DNA from: Paraflavitalea devenefica
GTDB lineage: Bacteria; Bacteroidota; Bacteroidia; Chitinophagales; Chitinophagaceae
Reading direction: 5' to 3'
Length of the DNA: 64,000 nucleotides
NCBI RefSeq assembly: GCF_011759375.1
Contig: NZ_JAARML010000005.1
Span: 620,001-684,000, forward strand
The notes under the pieces were generated by a model, which worked only from the letters and a program-made list of their open reading frames with translations, searched no databases and was not told the origin of the DNA. The position numbers and the translations under genes were made by a program. This document shows, piece after piece, positions 1 through 8,718 of this stretch (positions are counted from its first letter, which is position 1; each line of letters begins with the position of its first letter).

Positions 1-155
1 TAACCATGCTTATCCCTTGCTATCTCCCGGATGTCTGTAGTTTGAATGCCATTGCTTTCATTCAGCACCTGGACATGAAAGTCCGGTAGCTGGGCATAGC
101 TTACGCCGGCCACCAGCAAAAAAAGAAAAAAAGGTATGGTTTTAAGGAAGGTCAA
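1..155 (-). CDS. N-terminus of a probable two-component regulator-propeller sensor (partial)
   Basis: The reading frame runs off the left edge, so only about 51 residues are visible. They comprise a hydrophobic signal-like stretch ending in SYAQ, then a segment containing LNESNGIQTTDIREIARDKHG. That resembles the first blade of the regulator-propeller (Reg_prop) repeats found at the N-terminus of Bacteroidota hybrid sensor kinases and related periplasmic sensors. The frame has no ATG after its upstream stop, so I place the start at the TTG at 155. The start lies 35 bases beyond the stop of the membrane-protein gene at 190, so the two may be co-transcribed. Whether a kinase or only a LuxR/AraC output domain follows cannot be seen. 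Confidence 0.5.
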   Translation of the reverse strand, partial: MTFLKTIPFFLFLLVAGVSYAQLPDFHVQVLNESNGIQTTDIREIARDKHG

Positions 156-189
156 TATGGTAAAGCCCGGAAATGTTGATAAGATAGGA

Positions 190-657
190 TTAAATCTGGT
201 TTAATGGCATATTTACGGGCATGGTCAATATAATTATATAAGCCGTACCAAAGCATCCTACTCCCAAACCTATCAGGATAGCTGGAAACTTAAACCAGTA
301 TTTGATGGCCAGCCAACCGTAATACAGGCCTGCGAAAATAATTAAAGGCGCCAATAACCGATAGTATAAAAAGGCATCAAAATGAAAAAGGCTCATGAGC
401 ATCGTCCACAAACCGAAAATGGCCTGTGCTGCGCCATGGCTTACATTGAGCCCTGTCCAGGCTTTCCACATGGTTGTTTGGGAAGATATCCTGAGCCGTG
501 TATAATGCATGGCAATACGAACGTGTTTGTCATCGGGAGATAAAGCGCCTGGCTTTTTTATATCCAATATGATCAATACAATATGCAGTAATCCCAATAG
601 CAGAAAGGGTATGGCCCCCAGCACCAGGAATGTTTTTGCCAAATTATATGTTGCCAT
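190..657 (-). CDS. Four-helix integral membrane protein, LIC_13387-like
   Basis: 155 residues with four strongly hydrophobic segments at about 8-31, 72-92, 97-118 and 124-146, so an inner-membrane protein. Between helices 1 and 2 lies a polar region ending in WKAWTGLNVSHGAAQ. This matches my memory of the conserved W-x-x-W-x-G-x-N-x-SH signature of the small LIC_13387-type membrane family, whose function is unknown. The ATG at 657 is followed directly by a typical N-terminus. A strong hairpin lies between this gene and the lipoprotein gene upstream, so it probably has its own promoter. The sensor fragment at the left edge follows on the same strand. No catalytic motif is visible. Confidence 0.65.
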   Translation of the reverse strand: MATYNLAKTFLVLGAIPFLLLGLLHIVLIILDIKKPGALSPDDKHVRIAMHYTRLRISSQTTMWKAWTGLNVSHGAAQAIFGLWTMLMSLFHFDAFLYYRLLAPLIIFAGLYYGWLAIKYWFKFPAILIGLGVGCFGTAYIIILTMPVNMPLNQI

Positions 658-712
658 ATGTTTATTATTTGAAACGTACGAGGTGTGCCGGTGGGCGAAA
701 GGATCAGTAACC

Positions 713-748
713 GCAGAAGAAACGGCATTCGTGAAATGCCGCTTCTGC
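713..748 (-). terminator. Hairpin between lipoprotein and membrane-protein genes
   Basis: Inverted repeat with two perfect 7-bp arms on each side (713-719 with 742-748, and 723-729 with 735-741), a 3-base bulge and a 5-base loop. It lies just after the stop of the lipoprotein gene at 774. No clear T-run follows on the minus strand, so it may be a transcript-end stabiliser and not a classic intrinsic terminator. Confidence 0.45.
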
Positions 749-773
749 CTGACCTGTGAAGAAACTTTTTATC

Positions 774-1178
774 TTATTTGTTCATATAAAAAGCGCCGCC
801 GTTTGAAACATTATAGCGATAACCCCAGGTGCCTGTTAAAGTATTTTTAGCCTCGTTCAGGGTAGCTGTAACGGAATACCCGTTTGAAGCGTCAGCGAGA
901 TAACGTAAAGAAGCTACAAACTTATAGCCGTTGATCGTCCATGTACCCTTTGCTAATTTAACGCCATACTTGTTGACCTCTTCTATAGTGCCACTGCTCC
1001 CAAGGACAAAGGCAAAATAAAGAGCGGGTGAATCGGACCCATTACCATATTTACCCACCCAGTTGCCGGCCATTTCACTGGACTTAGGAGTTGTAGTAGC
1101 ATCATCCTTATCCTTTTTACAGGCCATAAAGGTGCTTGCACATAATAAACTGAGAACTGTGATCCTGAGAAGTTTCAT
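774..1178 (-). CDS. Small secreted lipoprotein, lipocalin-like
   Basis: 134 residues. The N-terminus is a lipoprotein signal with a Cys at residue 20 (STFMAC), followed by a Lys/Asp-rich linker (KKDKDDATTT). The mature part starts with MAGNWVGKYGN and ends with TGTWGYRYNVSNGGAFYMNK. Short alternating beta strands with GxW motifs suggest a small lipocalin-like or META-like beta barrel that binds a ligand at the cell envelope. This is inference from pattern, not a recognised family. It is transcribed alone: the terminator of the gene at 1362 lies upstream and a promoter-like element at 1216-1246 precedes it. Confidence 0.75.
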   Translation of the reverse strand: MKLLRITVLSLLCASTFMACKKDKDDATTTPKSSEMAGNWVGKYGNGSDSPALYFAFVLGSSGTIEEVNKYGVKLAKGTWTINGYKFVASLRYLADASNGYSVTATLNEAKNTLTGTWGYRYNVSNGGAFYMNK

Positions 1179-1215
1179 TGTTTAAAGTTTAATGATTAAT
1201 TTTTTATTTGTTATG

Positions 1216-1246
1216 CGAAGCTACCGGGTTGAATGGCTGCCAACAA
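1216..1246 (-). promoter_or_regulatory. Bacteroidota-type promoter of the 774-1178 lipoprotein
   Basis: On the minus strand TTG (1244-1246) is followed after exactly 20 bases by TAGCTTCG (1216-1223), a 7/8 match to TAnnTTTG. The predicted transcript start is about 30 bases before the ATG at 1178. The element sits between the upstream gene's terminator and this gene. Confidence 0.4.
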
Positions 1247-1294
1247 CTCACTTAATCCAATAGCAGGTTTCAGTTATTGAATGGTAAAAAGAAA

Positions 1295-1345
1295 GCCGGG
1301 AAGGCGGTATGACGGAAGAATTTTCCGCCTTACCACCTTCCCGGC
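1295..1345 (-). terminator. Intrinsic terminator of the protease gene
   Basis: A 15-bp stem with one mismatch (1295-1309 with 1331-1345) encloses a second small hairpin (CGGAA/TTCCG). On the minus strand it is followed by TTTCTTTTT. The stop codon of the 1362 gene is 16 bases upstream. Confidence 0.8.
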
Positions 1346-1361
1346 AACATTCTTTGTGGAA

Positions 1362-2786
1362 CTATTTTACAAATCGCCTCGTAACAGACTTACCTTCTTT
1401 GGTAAATACGAGCGTGTAGATGCCAGCGGTAAGTTTTGATACATCTACCCGGTTGGTAATGGGCCTGGCATTCAGTACCTGCCTGCCCGCTATGTCATAT
1501 ACCCTTACCAATCCGCCCGACAGGTCTTCCGCAGTCATTATATAAAGCTGGTTGCTCACAGGATTAGGAACTATTTCGAATCCCGCTTTAACAGTGGCCG
1601 GTTCATCCGGCGTGCGTTGTGTAGTTACAGCCGTTGATCCTTGCGCATTTACCGCTACTGTAGAAGCTACTACCAGCGAGGAAACCTTGTCATTCCAGCC
1701 ATCATTCACCAGGCAATCATCATCAGCCGTCTTCACCAGCGTGCTGCCCCCGAAATTATCATCCCAGTATAAGGTTACCTTATATCCGCTTTGTACACGC
1801 AGGGAAGAGATGTCATCATTGAGTATGCCTTTGGCCTGCAACTGCGCCAGTGTATAACTACCCGGCAGCAAGGGGACTGCATAACCTCCATAGGAGCAAT
1901 CCTTGTACACGGTAACTGCCCCGTCGGGATAGGTGAATGGAAAATCAATACGCGCCTGGTTGAATTGCGTTTCATAGCTGGCCGGCCAGCCGAAAGCAGT
2001 GGTGGCCAGCGGCTTCAGGTTCACTCCGGCCGCCCCGCTCCAGAAGTGAATAAACTCACCCCAGTTCATACTGCGGCTGTAAGCACTGCCACTTTTGGGA
2101 AAGTATTGCGACAAGAGGGTAAAATACCTGTTCAGGGTTTGCGTGCCTCCATAAGCACTGTAAATGGGATAAAACCAGTCGCGGAACCAATAGGTATTCG
2201 CGCGGGGAAAACTGCTGGTGCCATTGATCATAAGGTTATACCAGCGGGTTACATCACTGGTGCGGCCAAGTCCGCGGTATACATCATAGATGAATATTTC
2301 GGCCCACTTGCTATCGCCCCAGATGCCAAAGGCCGGCGAATTCTTGATGCCCTTGCTGGCCCCTTCCACAATATGGGCCACTTCATGGGTTACAATATCC
2401 AGGTCATTGTTGGCGCCGCTGGTCCAGGGGCCGGGGCCTACGTCGATGACATTCCGGTAATCATGGCTGGCGTCAAAATACGTGGAGGGGTGACCGCCAC
2501 TGTATTTGTTGGTATGAAAGATGGCAAACAGGTGGGGATCGCTGCCAAAGCTACCGTACACCGACTTGGTATAGCGCCATACATCGCCCGCAAAAGCATA
2601 AGGCCAGGTTACGGAAGCGCTTACGTCATTGTCGTAATAAACGGCCACATCATTGTCGTAAAACTTTCTGTTGAGCAACTGGTTGTGTTCAAACCAGTGT
2701 TCCTGCCAGGTAGCAGGCGGCGTTTGCGCCATGATAGTACTGCTTATGATCAACAGGAATAGGAAAGAAAAGGAAAGGTGTTTCAT
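1362..2786 (-). CDS. Secreted zincin metallopeptidase with beta/gamma-crystallin domain and T9SS sorting domain
   Basis: 474 residues. Signal peptide 1-20 (ending STIMA). The catalytic region (about 25-280) has HEVAH at 134-138, the HExxH zinc motif, with a possible third ligand in WAEIF (E163). It recalls the basic-secretory-protein family ('peptidase of plants and bacteria') but I am not sure of the family. A beta/gamma-crystallin unit spans about 290-375 and has two signatures of the calcium-binding type N/D-N/D-x-x-S-S: NDDISS (323-328) and NDKVSS (365-370). Residues 400-474 form a type A T9SS C-terminal domain (NPVSNQLYI...YDIAGRQVL...TRRFVK). It should be secreted to the surface. It lies downstream of the chitinase genes but is separated from them by a strong hairpin at 2863-2936. 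Confidence 0.85.
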   Translation of the reverse strand: MKHLSFSFLFLLIISSTIMAQTPPATWQEHWFEHNQLLNRKFYDNDVAVYYDNDVSASVTWPYAFAGDVWRYTKSVYGSFGSDPHLFAIFHTNKYSGGHPSTYFDASHDYRNVIDVGPGPWTSGANNDLDIVTHEVAHIVEGASKGIKNSPAFGIWGDSKWAEIFIYDVYRGLGRTSDVTRWYNLMINGTSSFPRANTYWFRDWFYPIYSAYGGTQTLNRYFTLLSQYFPKSGSAYSRSMNWGEFIHFWSGAAGVNLKPLATTAFGWPASYETQFNQARIDFPFTYPDGAVTVYKDCSYGGYAVPLLPGSYTLAQLQAKGILNDDISSLRVQSGYKVTLYWDDNFGGSTLVKTADDDCLVNDGWNDKVSSLVVASTVAVNAQGSTAVTTQRTPDEPATVKAGFEIVPNPVSNQLYIMTAEDLSGGLVRVYDIAGRQVLNARPITNRVDVSKLTAGIYTLVFTKEGKSVTRRFVK

Positions 2787-2862
2787 AATAAGGAAGGTTG
2801 AATGGTGAATAATGTTGATAGGACAGTTGAATGAAACATTACCATTAGTGAGTATTGAAAAA

Positions 2863-2936
2863 AGAATCCAGCATTCAGCATTCAGTATCCAGGAGCTTTT
2901 GCGTGGCTCGCTGTATTCTTCTGAATGCTGAATTCT
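2863..2936 (-). terminator. ATTCAG-rich palindromic terminator after the double-GH18 chitinase
   Basis: A 16-bp stem with one G-T pair (2863-2878 with 2921-2936) is followed on the minus strand by six Ts (from plus 2857-2862). It is built from iterated ATTCAG/CTGAAT units and shares its core with the element at 8631-8705. Confidence 0.7.
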
Positions 2937-2956
2937 GAATTCTTTACTCTTTGTTT

Positions 2957-5900
2957 TTACTTCACAAACTGTTTCGTGATCACTTTATCCTTCTTTGTAA
3001 AGATCAACGTATAAACTCCCGGCGTCAGGGCAGACACATCTACTTTATAAGTAGCGGCCCTGGGAGCAAGTACCTGCCGGCCATTGGCATCCACTACACG
3101 GATGGTAGCGCCGGTAAGACTTTCCCCGGTACGGATGTTTAACTGGTTGCGCACAGGATTGGGTGATATGCTGAAACCACCGGCATCTGCTACCTCATCC
3201 ATAGTGGCTTTGCCTGTTGCAGCAGACCTTGAAGCCGTTAACCCCGAACCACAGGTACCCATGGGCTTCCACCACCAATCGGCTGTGCCTGGTGTTACGT
3301 TGTACAAATTGTCTGACTGGCTTTGGTACAACACGTTGTTATATACCACCAGGTCGCCATTGTTGTAAATTTTGGGATAAGGCTGATAAGCAGCCACGCC
3401 GGTACAGTTCACGCCACCGCCGGTACTGGTTACAGTGATGCTTACTGCTGTGGAGGTCGTTTGTGCCCCGGCATTGTCCGTGGCTTTAGCGGTAATGGTA
3501 TAAGAACCTGCCGCTATATTGGTCCAGCTAAAGCTGTACGGACTGGTTGCGTCGGATCCCAATAAGGTGGCGCCATTATAAAATTCCACCTGGCTTACGG
3601 TGCCGTCGGCATCAGCCGCTGTAGCCTGTATAGTAATAGAAGCGGGAGCTGTAAAGGAAGCATTAGCAGCAGGAGCTGTAATACTAACTGTAGGTGCTGT
3701 ATTACCTGTACCACCGGAACAATCACGCACATAAGCCCAGGGCAGTCCATCACCGGTATTGATATCCGGCTGATTGCCTTGCGTCCACCATTTGGCCTGG
3801 TACACTTTATTATTGTACACTACCTGGTTGCCGCTGGTATATACGGCCGTTGCACTCCAGGCTGCAATGCCATTACAGTTGCCACCACCGGAACCAACAG
3901 TAATGGTCACAACAGCAGAAGTAGTAACAGCACCTTGATTGTCTGTAGCTCTCGCAGTGAGGTTGTAAGTACCATTGCCTACACTGTTCCAGGCGTAACT
4001 ATACGGACTGGTAGCATCGGTACCCAGCAAAGTAGCACCATTGTAAAAATCCACCTTGGTGACAGAACCATCTGCATCAGCCGCCGTAGCCTGTATGGTT
4101 ATATTGGCCGGCGCTGTAAAGCTGGCATTGTTGGCCGGGGCAGTAATGCTTACCGTGGGTGGCGTATTGCCAGGATTGGTACCCAGGAAGTAATTATAAT
4201 AGTTGGTGGCAAACTCATCATTGTTGGTCTTGTCCCAGTTGATAGACCAGGTCATGATGCCACGCAGGCCGGGATAGCCGGATGGTTTCCTGAGCGTGTA
4301 CTGGCCACCGAAGGAAGTGCCTTTGGTAAGGTAATCCAGCGCCTGTTTCACACTGGCGGGCGCCAGATAACCACCGGAAGGAGCCGCCGCCGGAACAGCA
4401 GGCAGGCCAAACGCCACCTGGTCTTCCCGCAGCGCCGGGAAGGTCATACCGGTGCCTGCTACCGGGAAACCATAGAGCAACATCTCTGTCATAGCCACAA
4501 TGAAGTCGGGCGTAGCCTGAGAATATACCCTGTTGTCCATACCCATCACCGATCCTGTATTGTAATACTGCGGGTGAATGACGGTAAGTTCATTCCGCAG
4601 GCCATAGATCAATGGCAGGTAAGCGCCTACGAGGGGCGAGTAATTGGACCCGTAAGCTGTTTGCACATAGTAGGTTTCCGGCGCCATGGTGAGCCAGCAA
4701 TCTTTGCCCTGCCCTTTGCGGTAGTTAATGATCTCCTTGATGGCGGCGATCATATTGACCACTTTGGGTGTAGTGGGGGCGGTGAAATTATTATCCCCAT
4801 TATCCAGTTGCAGGGAAAGCCCGCCTTCTATATCAATATCAAACCCATCGAAATTATACTGGTCCAGCAGGGCTTTCATAGAAGTTACGAAAGCTTGTTT
4901 CTGCGCAGCTGAAGTTAAAACGATGGTGCCGTTTTGTCCGCCCAGGGAAAGTAATACCTTTCTTCCCTGTGATTGCAGGTATTGTATGTCCGCAATAAAA
5001 TCAGCAGTGGTGGTATTTTCCGGTACAAAGCTGATGGTAGCATAATCGGCAGCGCTGCTACCAAAGGCTACCTGGATCACATTGTAGTTGGGATTCACAT
5101 CACGCAGGCGGATATAGGGAGGTGAAGCCGTGGCAGATCCCCAGTTGTGCCAATACCCTACGATCACTTTACCGGTTGATACCACAGGACCATTGTTCAC
5201 CGTAACCGAACTGATGGAAGAAGTAGTGGTAGCACCGGCATTGTCAGTAGCTATGGCTTTGATGCTGTACGTGCCAACACCTACATTGTTCCAGGCAAAG
5301 CTGTAGGGGCTGGTTGCATCTGAACCCAGCAAGGTGGTGCCATTATAAAAATCCACTTTGGCAACGGAGCCGTCTGCATCACTGGCAGTGGCTTGCAGGG
5401 TAATAGCGGCAGGTGCCGTGTATACTGCATTATTGGCCGGCGCGGTAAGGCTCACCACCGGGGCAACATTACCGGTACTGCCGGCAGCAAATACGGCATT
5501 GATCTTATTCACCAGGGGTGAAGTAGTGTTGGGGCAATGAATGAGTTTTCCCTTTGCCACGGTGCTGCTGGTCATGTTGGTCATATCTCCATACACCTGC
5601 CAGATGATCACACCGGCCAGTCCATTGTCCTTGATGTATTGCGCTTTTTCACCAACAGAACGTTCATTGTCATAACTCAGGAAGTAGTTGCCTTTCGTTT
5701 TATAAGGCACTTTGGCCACATCATCCCAATGATCTGTCCAGCCCGATCCGGCGCCGGTAGTGAGTTGGATATTGGCATAGTTGGGGGTGCCATCCCAGAG
5801 GTCTTTGGCCCAGTTGGTATAATCGGCGCAGGTCTGTATAGGTCCATCGGGTTGTACAGTCTCCGCGCGTTTTACGGTAGCGCCATTCAAGGCCGCAGCC

Positions 5901-6991
5901 GATGAAGTGATCACTCCACGTCCATAGAAAGGAGCGCCAATATTCACTTTGCTCATGTTCACCCCCAACTGGCGAAGCCCCTGCACAGTAGCATGTATGG
6001 AAAATCCGGAATATTCGGCACCGGGATAGTCATACAATGGTGCATTGTGTCCTGCCTTGTTGCTCCAGCCACCATTGTAATCATAGGTCATCATGTTGAA
6101 ATAATTGAGCGTATTGCTCAGCCTTGGCCAGTCGAATCCCTGCAACTTGGAAGGTGGCGCGGCAAAACAGGAGGTCATGAGTTTAGTGCTGCCAATAGCT
6201 GCGCGCACCTGTTCCAGCAGGATCGCAAAGTTGGTAAAGTCGGCCGGGCCATAGTGCTCTATGTTCATGCCCGCATCGTTGGGATATTCCCAGTCAAAGT
6301 CAATGCCGTCAAAACCCATGTTCACCAGCTTCTGGCAGTCGGCTACAAACCGTGCCCGTTTGGTAGCATCGGCCGCCATTTCGGGATAATGCTTGCACAT
6401 ACTCCATCCGCCGATGGAAGCCAGTACCTTCACCCCTTTCTGATGTGCCAGCTCCAGCAGGCCGGGCGCACCGCCTTGCTTATGGATCGCCAGGGGGAAG
6501 CTGCCTGTTTCGCCGGTGTTCACATTCTTCCATCCACCGCCTTCATTGCGATACCCTTGCTGATAAGCATAGCTGCCATCCGAAATATAATAGAGGGTTT
6601 CCAGCTCGCCATGCAGCAGGTAGAGGTCCCAACTGCTGTAGATATCTGTATTCAACAGGGGAGATGGCGCCTGTACAGCACCCACCTGGTAAATGTTCTT
6701 ATTGCGGAAATCACCGCTGTGCAGCGAACCATCCTGCGCCACACCAAAGAAAGAAAAATTGAGGATGGTGTATTGTGAATAGTCCACATTCAAATGATTG
6801 TACCCGCCTTTGGGTACGAGGTTGGCAACTTCCTTCCAAGCATCCCATTGGGTAATATAACCAATGACCTGCTTGCTGTGTTGCTGCGTGGTTGCAGAGA
6901 CTGGTGGCGTTACCTGGGCCGAAAGTATGCCTGAGAACAATAGTAATAAACAGCACCAGGTAATTCGGTGCCAATAGTGTCGGTTCTTCAT
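2957..6991 (-). CDS. Large secreted chitinase with two GH18 catalytic domains, chitin-binding modules and T9SS sorting domain
   Basis: 1344 residues. Signal peptide 1-25. First GH18 domain at about 40-485, with catalytic D228-x-x-D-x-D-x-E235 (DGIDFDWE). Ig-like domain at about 508-600. Second GH18 at about 607-935, with DGFDIDIE at 715-722, also intact. Ig-like domains at about 943-1035 and 1095-1185. Two CBM5/12-like chitin-binding modules at about 1038-1085 and 1190-1240 (VVYNNKVYQAKWW; VVYNNVLYQSQS). T9SS C-terminal domain at 1270-1344. It hydrolyses chitin outside the cell; the paired domains could act from opposite chain ends or as endo plus exo, as described for the T9SS chitinase ChiA of Flavobacterium johnsoniae. 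It starts 13 bases after the stop of the GH18-CBM6 gene, so the two are one operon. The three Ig-like domains are near-copies of each other at DNA level. Confidence 0.95.
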   Translation of the reverse strand: MKNRHYWHRITWCCLLLLFSGILSAQVTPPVSATTQQHSKQVIGYITQWDAWKEVANLVPKGGYNHLNVDYSQYTILNFSFFGVAQDGSLHSGDFRNKNIYQVGAVQAPSPLLNTDIYSSWDLYLLHGELETLYYISDGSYAYQQGYRNEGGGWKNVNTGETGSFPLAIHKQGGAPGLLELAHQKGVKVLASIGGWSMCKHYPEMAADATKRARFVADCQKLVNMGFDGIDFDWEYPNDAGMNIEHYGPADFTNFAILLEQVRAAIGSTKLMTSCFAAPPSKLQGFDWPRLSNTLNYFNMMTYDYNGGWSNKAGHNAPLYDYPGAEYSGFSIHATVQGLRQLGVNMSKVNIGAPFYGRGVITSSAAALNGATVKRAETVQPDGPIQTCADYTNWAKDLWDGTPNYANIQLTTGAGSGWTDHWDDVAKVPYKTKGNYFLSYDNERSVGEKAQYIKDNGLAGVIIWQVYGDMTNMTSSTVAKGKLIHCPNTTSPLVNKINAVFAAGSTGNVAPVVSLTAPANNAVYTAPAAITLQATASDADGSVAKVDFYNGTTLLGSDATSPYSFAWNNVGVGTYSIKAIATDNAGATTTSSISSVTVNNGPVVSTGKVIVGYWHNWGSATASPPYIRLRDVNPNYNVIQVAFGSSAADYATISFVPENTTTADFIADIQYLQSQGRKVLLSLGGQNGTIVLTSAAQKQAFVTSMKALLDQYNFDGFDIDIEGGLSLQLDNGDNNFTAPTTPKVVNMIAAIKEIINYRKGQGKDCWLTMAPETYYVQTAYGSNYSPLVGAYLPLIYGLRNELTVIHPQYYNTGSVMGMDNRVYSQATPDFIVAMTEMLLYGFPVAGTGMTFPALREDQVAFGLPAVPAAAPSGGYLAPASVKQALDYLTKGTSFGGQYTLRKPSGYPGLRGIMTWSINWDKTNNDEFATNYYNYFLGTNPGNTPPTVSITAPANNASFTAPANITIQATAADADGSVTKVDFYNGATLLGTDATSPYSYAWNSVGNGTYNLTARATDNQGAVTTSAVVTITVGSGGGNCNGIAAWSATAVYTSGNQVVYNNKVYQAKWWTQGNQPDINTGDGLPWAYVRDCSGGTGNTAPTVSITAPAANASFTAPASITIQATAADADGTVSQVEFYNGATLLGSDATSPYSFSWTNIAAGSYTITAKATDNAGAQTTSTAVSITVTSTGGGVNCTGVAAYQPYPKIYNNGDLVVYNNVLYQSQSDNLYNVTPGTADWWWKPMGTCGSGLTASRSAATGKATMDEVADAGGFSISPNPVRNQLNIRTGESLTGATIRVVDANGRQVLAPRAATYKVDVSALTPGVYTLIFTKKDKVITKQFVK

Positions 6992-7004
6992 TATAATATT
7001 GGTT

Positions 7005-8591
7005 TTACTTAATAAATTGTTTAGTGATTACCTTATCCTTCTTCGTAAAAATCAACGTATACATACCCGGAGCCAGGGAGGATACATCTACTTTATAAGT
7101 AGCTGCCCGGGGGCTTAATACCTGCCTGCCGGTTATGTCTACTATACGGATAGTGCCGCCAGTCAGGTCCTCACCTGCCTGGATGTTCAACTGGTGCTGA
7201 ACCGGGTTGGGATACAATACCCATTTGTCTCCGGCGGGCGCATCATCACTAATCGTGCCGTCTGTTGTCTTACCTGCTGAGGTTAACAATCCTGTAGCAG
7301 GTGGTGTAATCCGCAGCCAGTTGAGGTTCCAGCCGCCGGCCTGTGCATATACGCCTACATTGTAGGTGCCTGCATTGATATACACGTTGTGCGTAATGGT
7401 GGTCCAGTTTTGCCAGCCGCCGGTAGAAGGAACAGCCAGGGCGCCCAACTGGATAGTACCGGCATTCAGGTCAAGCGATAAAGTGCCACCGCCATTGAGA
7501 CTGGCCACCCGGTATTCCACTTTATACGTACCGCTTACCGGGAAATTGATATTGTAGTAAGCCATCCAGTCGGTGGCATCTATCCAGCCTACATTTTGTC
7601 CGCCACCGGCATCAGTACAGGCTTCTGTTTGTATGCCCTGCATATTGCTATAATTCTCGGCCTGGATGGTAATGGGATTACCGCCCCCGCCACTCCTTTG
7701 CAATACTACTTCATGAATGGCCGACAACAGGGAGTTAGCTCCGGTAGCATCCTGCGAAAGCTCCCACATCATAATGCCATTGCCCTGGTCAAATGCGAGG
7801 TTGGTCTTGCTTTTAATGGTGGTAATACCATTATAGCCTACGCCGCTGAACACATCGGCATAGGGATTGGCGCCGCGGCCTACCAGCGTAGCAAAAGATT
7901 CCCAGGAAGGCCGGCCATAAAAAGGAACACCCAGCACTACTTTGGAAGCAGGCAATCCCCTGCCCTTCCAGTAATTGATGGATTGTGTGGCATAGCTATA
8001 CGTGGAATGGTCGAAATTATTAAAATCATACGCCATCAGGTTCAGGAAGTCCACCACATTGAACACACTGTTGAGAATGCTGGCACCATTAATACCCACC
8101 ACTGCCGCTGTGAGTAGCTTGCCCCGGTTATGCATCTCGGTAGACAGTTGCTGCATGAGCGTAGCATAATTGTTGGCAGAAGCGCCATTGTCTGGGTATT
8201 CCCAGTCAATGTCGATGCCATCCAGGTTATACTGGTTCACAAAATTGATCATGTTGTTCACAAAACTGTTGCGGTAGGTACTATTGGCGGCCAGGCTTTC
8301 AAAAGCGCCATCATCGCCATTATTCCAGCCTCCTACAGCAATGAGCACCTTTTTGCCATTGGCATGCGCCAGTGATACGAGGCTCTGTAATTTGGAGGGG
8401 TTTTCTATGGCCTGTAATCCACCCGTAGCTGTGGGCAACAGGAAAGCATAATTGATGTGGGTTAGCTTACTGTACTGAATACTGTTTACATTGCCTGCCC
8501 AGGAAGGCATGTAGCCTACTACTTTGAATTGGGGAAGGACAGACTTTGTTGCAATGATAAATAGGACAAGAAGAATGGATGTCTTTTTCAT
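7005..8591 (-). CDS. Secreted GH18 chitinase with CBM6 and T9SS sorting domain
   Basis: 528 residues. Signal peptide about 1-20. GH18 domain at about 22-295 with D124-G-I-D-I-D-W-E131 intact. A CBM6-type carbohydrate-binding module lies at about 305-430 (AENYSNMQGIQTE...VGWIDATDWMAYYNINFP). T9SS C-terminal domain at 455-528. It should release chito-oligosaccharides at the surface. The C-terminal domain is nearly identical to that of the next gene (2957-6991), and the CBM6 is nearly identical to that of the GH16 gene at 8719. No TAnnTTTG box is visible in the 127 bases upstream, so it may be read from the GH16 promoter through an imperfect hairpin. Confidence 0.93.
   Translation of the reverse strand: MKKTSILLVLFIIATKSVLPQFKVVGYMPSWAGNVNSIQYSKLTHINYAFLLPTATGGLQAIENPSKLQSLVSLAHANGKKVLIAVGGWNNGDDGAFESLAANSTYRNSFVNNMINFVNQYNLDGIDIDWEYPDNGASANNYATLMQQLSTEMHNRGKLLTAAVVGINGASILNSVFNVVDFLNLMAYDFNNFDHSTYSYATQSINYWKGRGLPASKVVLGVPFYGRPSWESFATLVGRGANPYADVFSGVGYNGITTIKSKTNLAFDQGNGIMMWELSQDATGANSLLSAIHEVVLQRSGGGGNPITIQAENYSNMQGIQTEACTDAGGGQNVGWIDATDWMAYYNINFPVSGTYKVEYRVASLNGGGTLSLDLNAGTIQLGALAVPSTGGWQNWTTITHNVYINAGTYNVGVYAQAGGWNLNWLRITPPATGLLTSAGKTTDGTISDDAPAGDKWVLYPNPVQHQLNIQAGEDLTGGTIRIVDITGRQVLSPRAATYKVDVSSLAPGMYTLIFTKKDKVITKQFIK
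7320..7660 (-). repeat. CBM6-coding segment, copy 1
   Basis: DNA encoding the CBM6 of the GH18 gene is closely similar to 9020-9370 in the GH16 gene, including long identical runs such as CCAGTTTTGCCAGCC. It indicates recent domain duplication or gene conversion between neighbours. Confidence 0.7.
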
Positions 8592-8630
8592 AGTTTATTT
8601 GTTTATTAGAGAATTCAGAATATAGAATTC

Positions 8631-8705
8631 AGAATCCAGTATTCAGAATCTTTTACTCAGCCAGAGAAATACAGGCACCTGTATTTCTTCTGGATCCTGG
8701 ATTCT
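8631..8705 (-). repeat. ATTCAG-rich palindromic intergenic element with perfect inner hairpin
   Basis: It has an outer 9-bp stem (8631-8639 with 8697-8705, AGAATCCAG/CTGGATTCT) and a perfect 11-bp inner hairpin (8665-8675 with 8678-8688, AGAAATACAGG/CCTGTATTTCT). The core and the neighbouring AGAGTAAAGAAT sequence are shared with 2863-2945. It lies just after the GH16 gene's stop and may terminate or attenuate transcription into the GH18 genes. Confidence 0.55.
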
Positions 8706-8718
8706 TTACTCTGTGTTT

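Noticed and set aside
3779-4912. 377-codon plus-strand open frame opposite the double-GH18 chitinase
   Set aside because: It is a shadow of the real minus-strand gene: no recognisable domain, and the opposite frame has full GH18 motifs. Similar shadows at 1791-2762, 5993-6778 and 9304-9897 were dropped for the same reason.
8661-8690. Insertion-sequence end or transposon inverted repeat
   Set aside because: It is a short perfect hairpin without a transposase or paired terminal repeat; an intergenic palindromic repeat is more likely.
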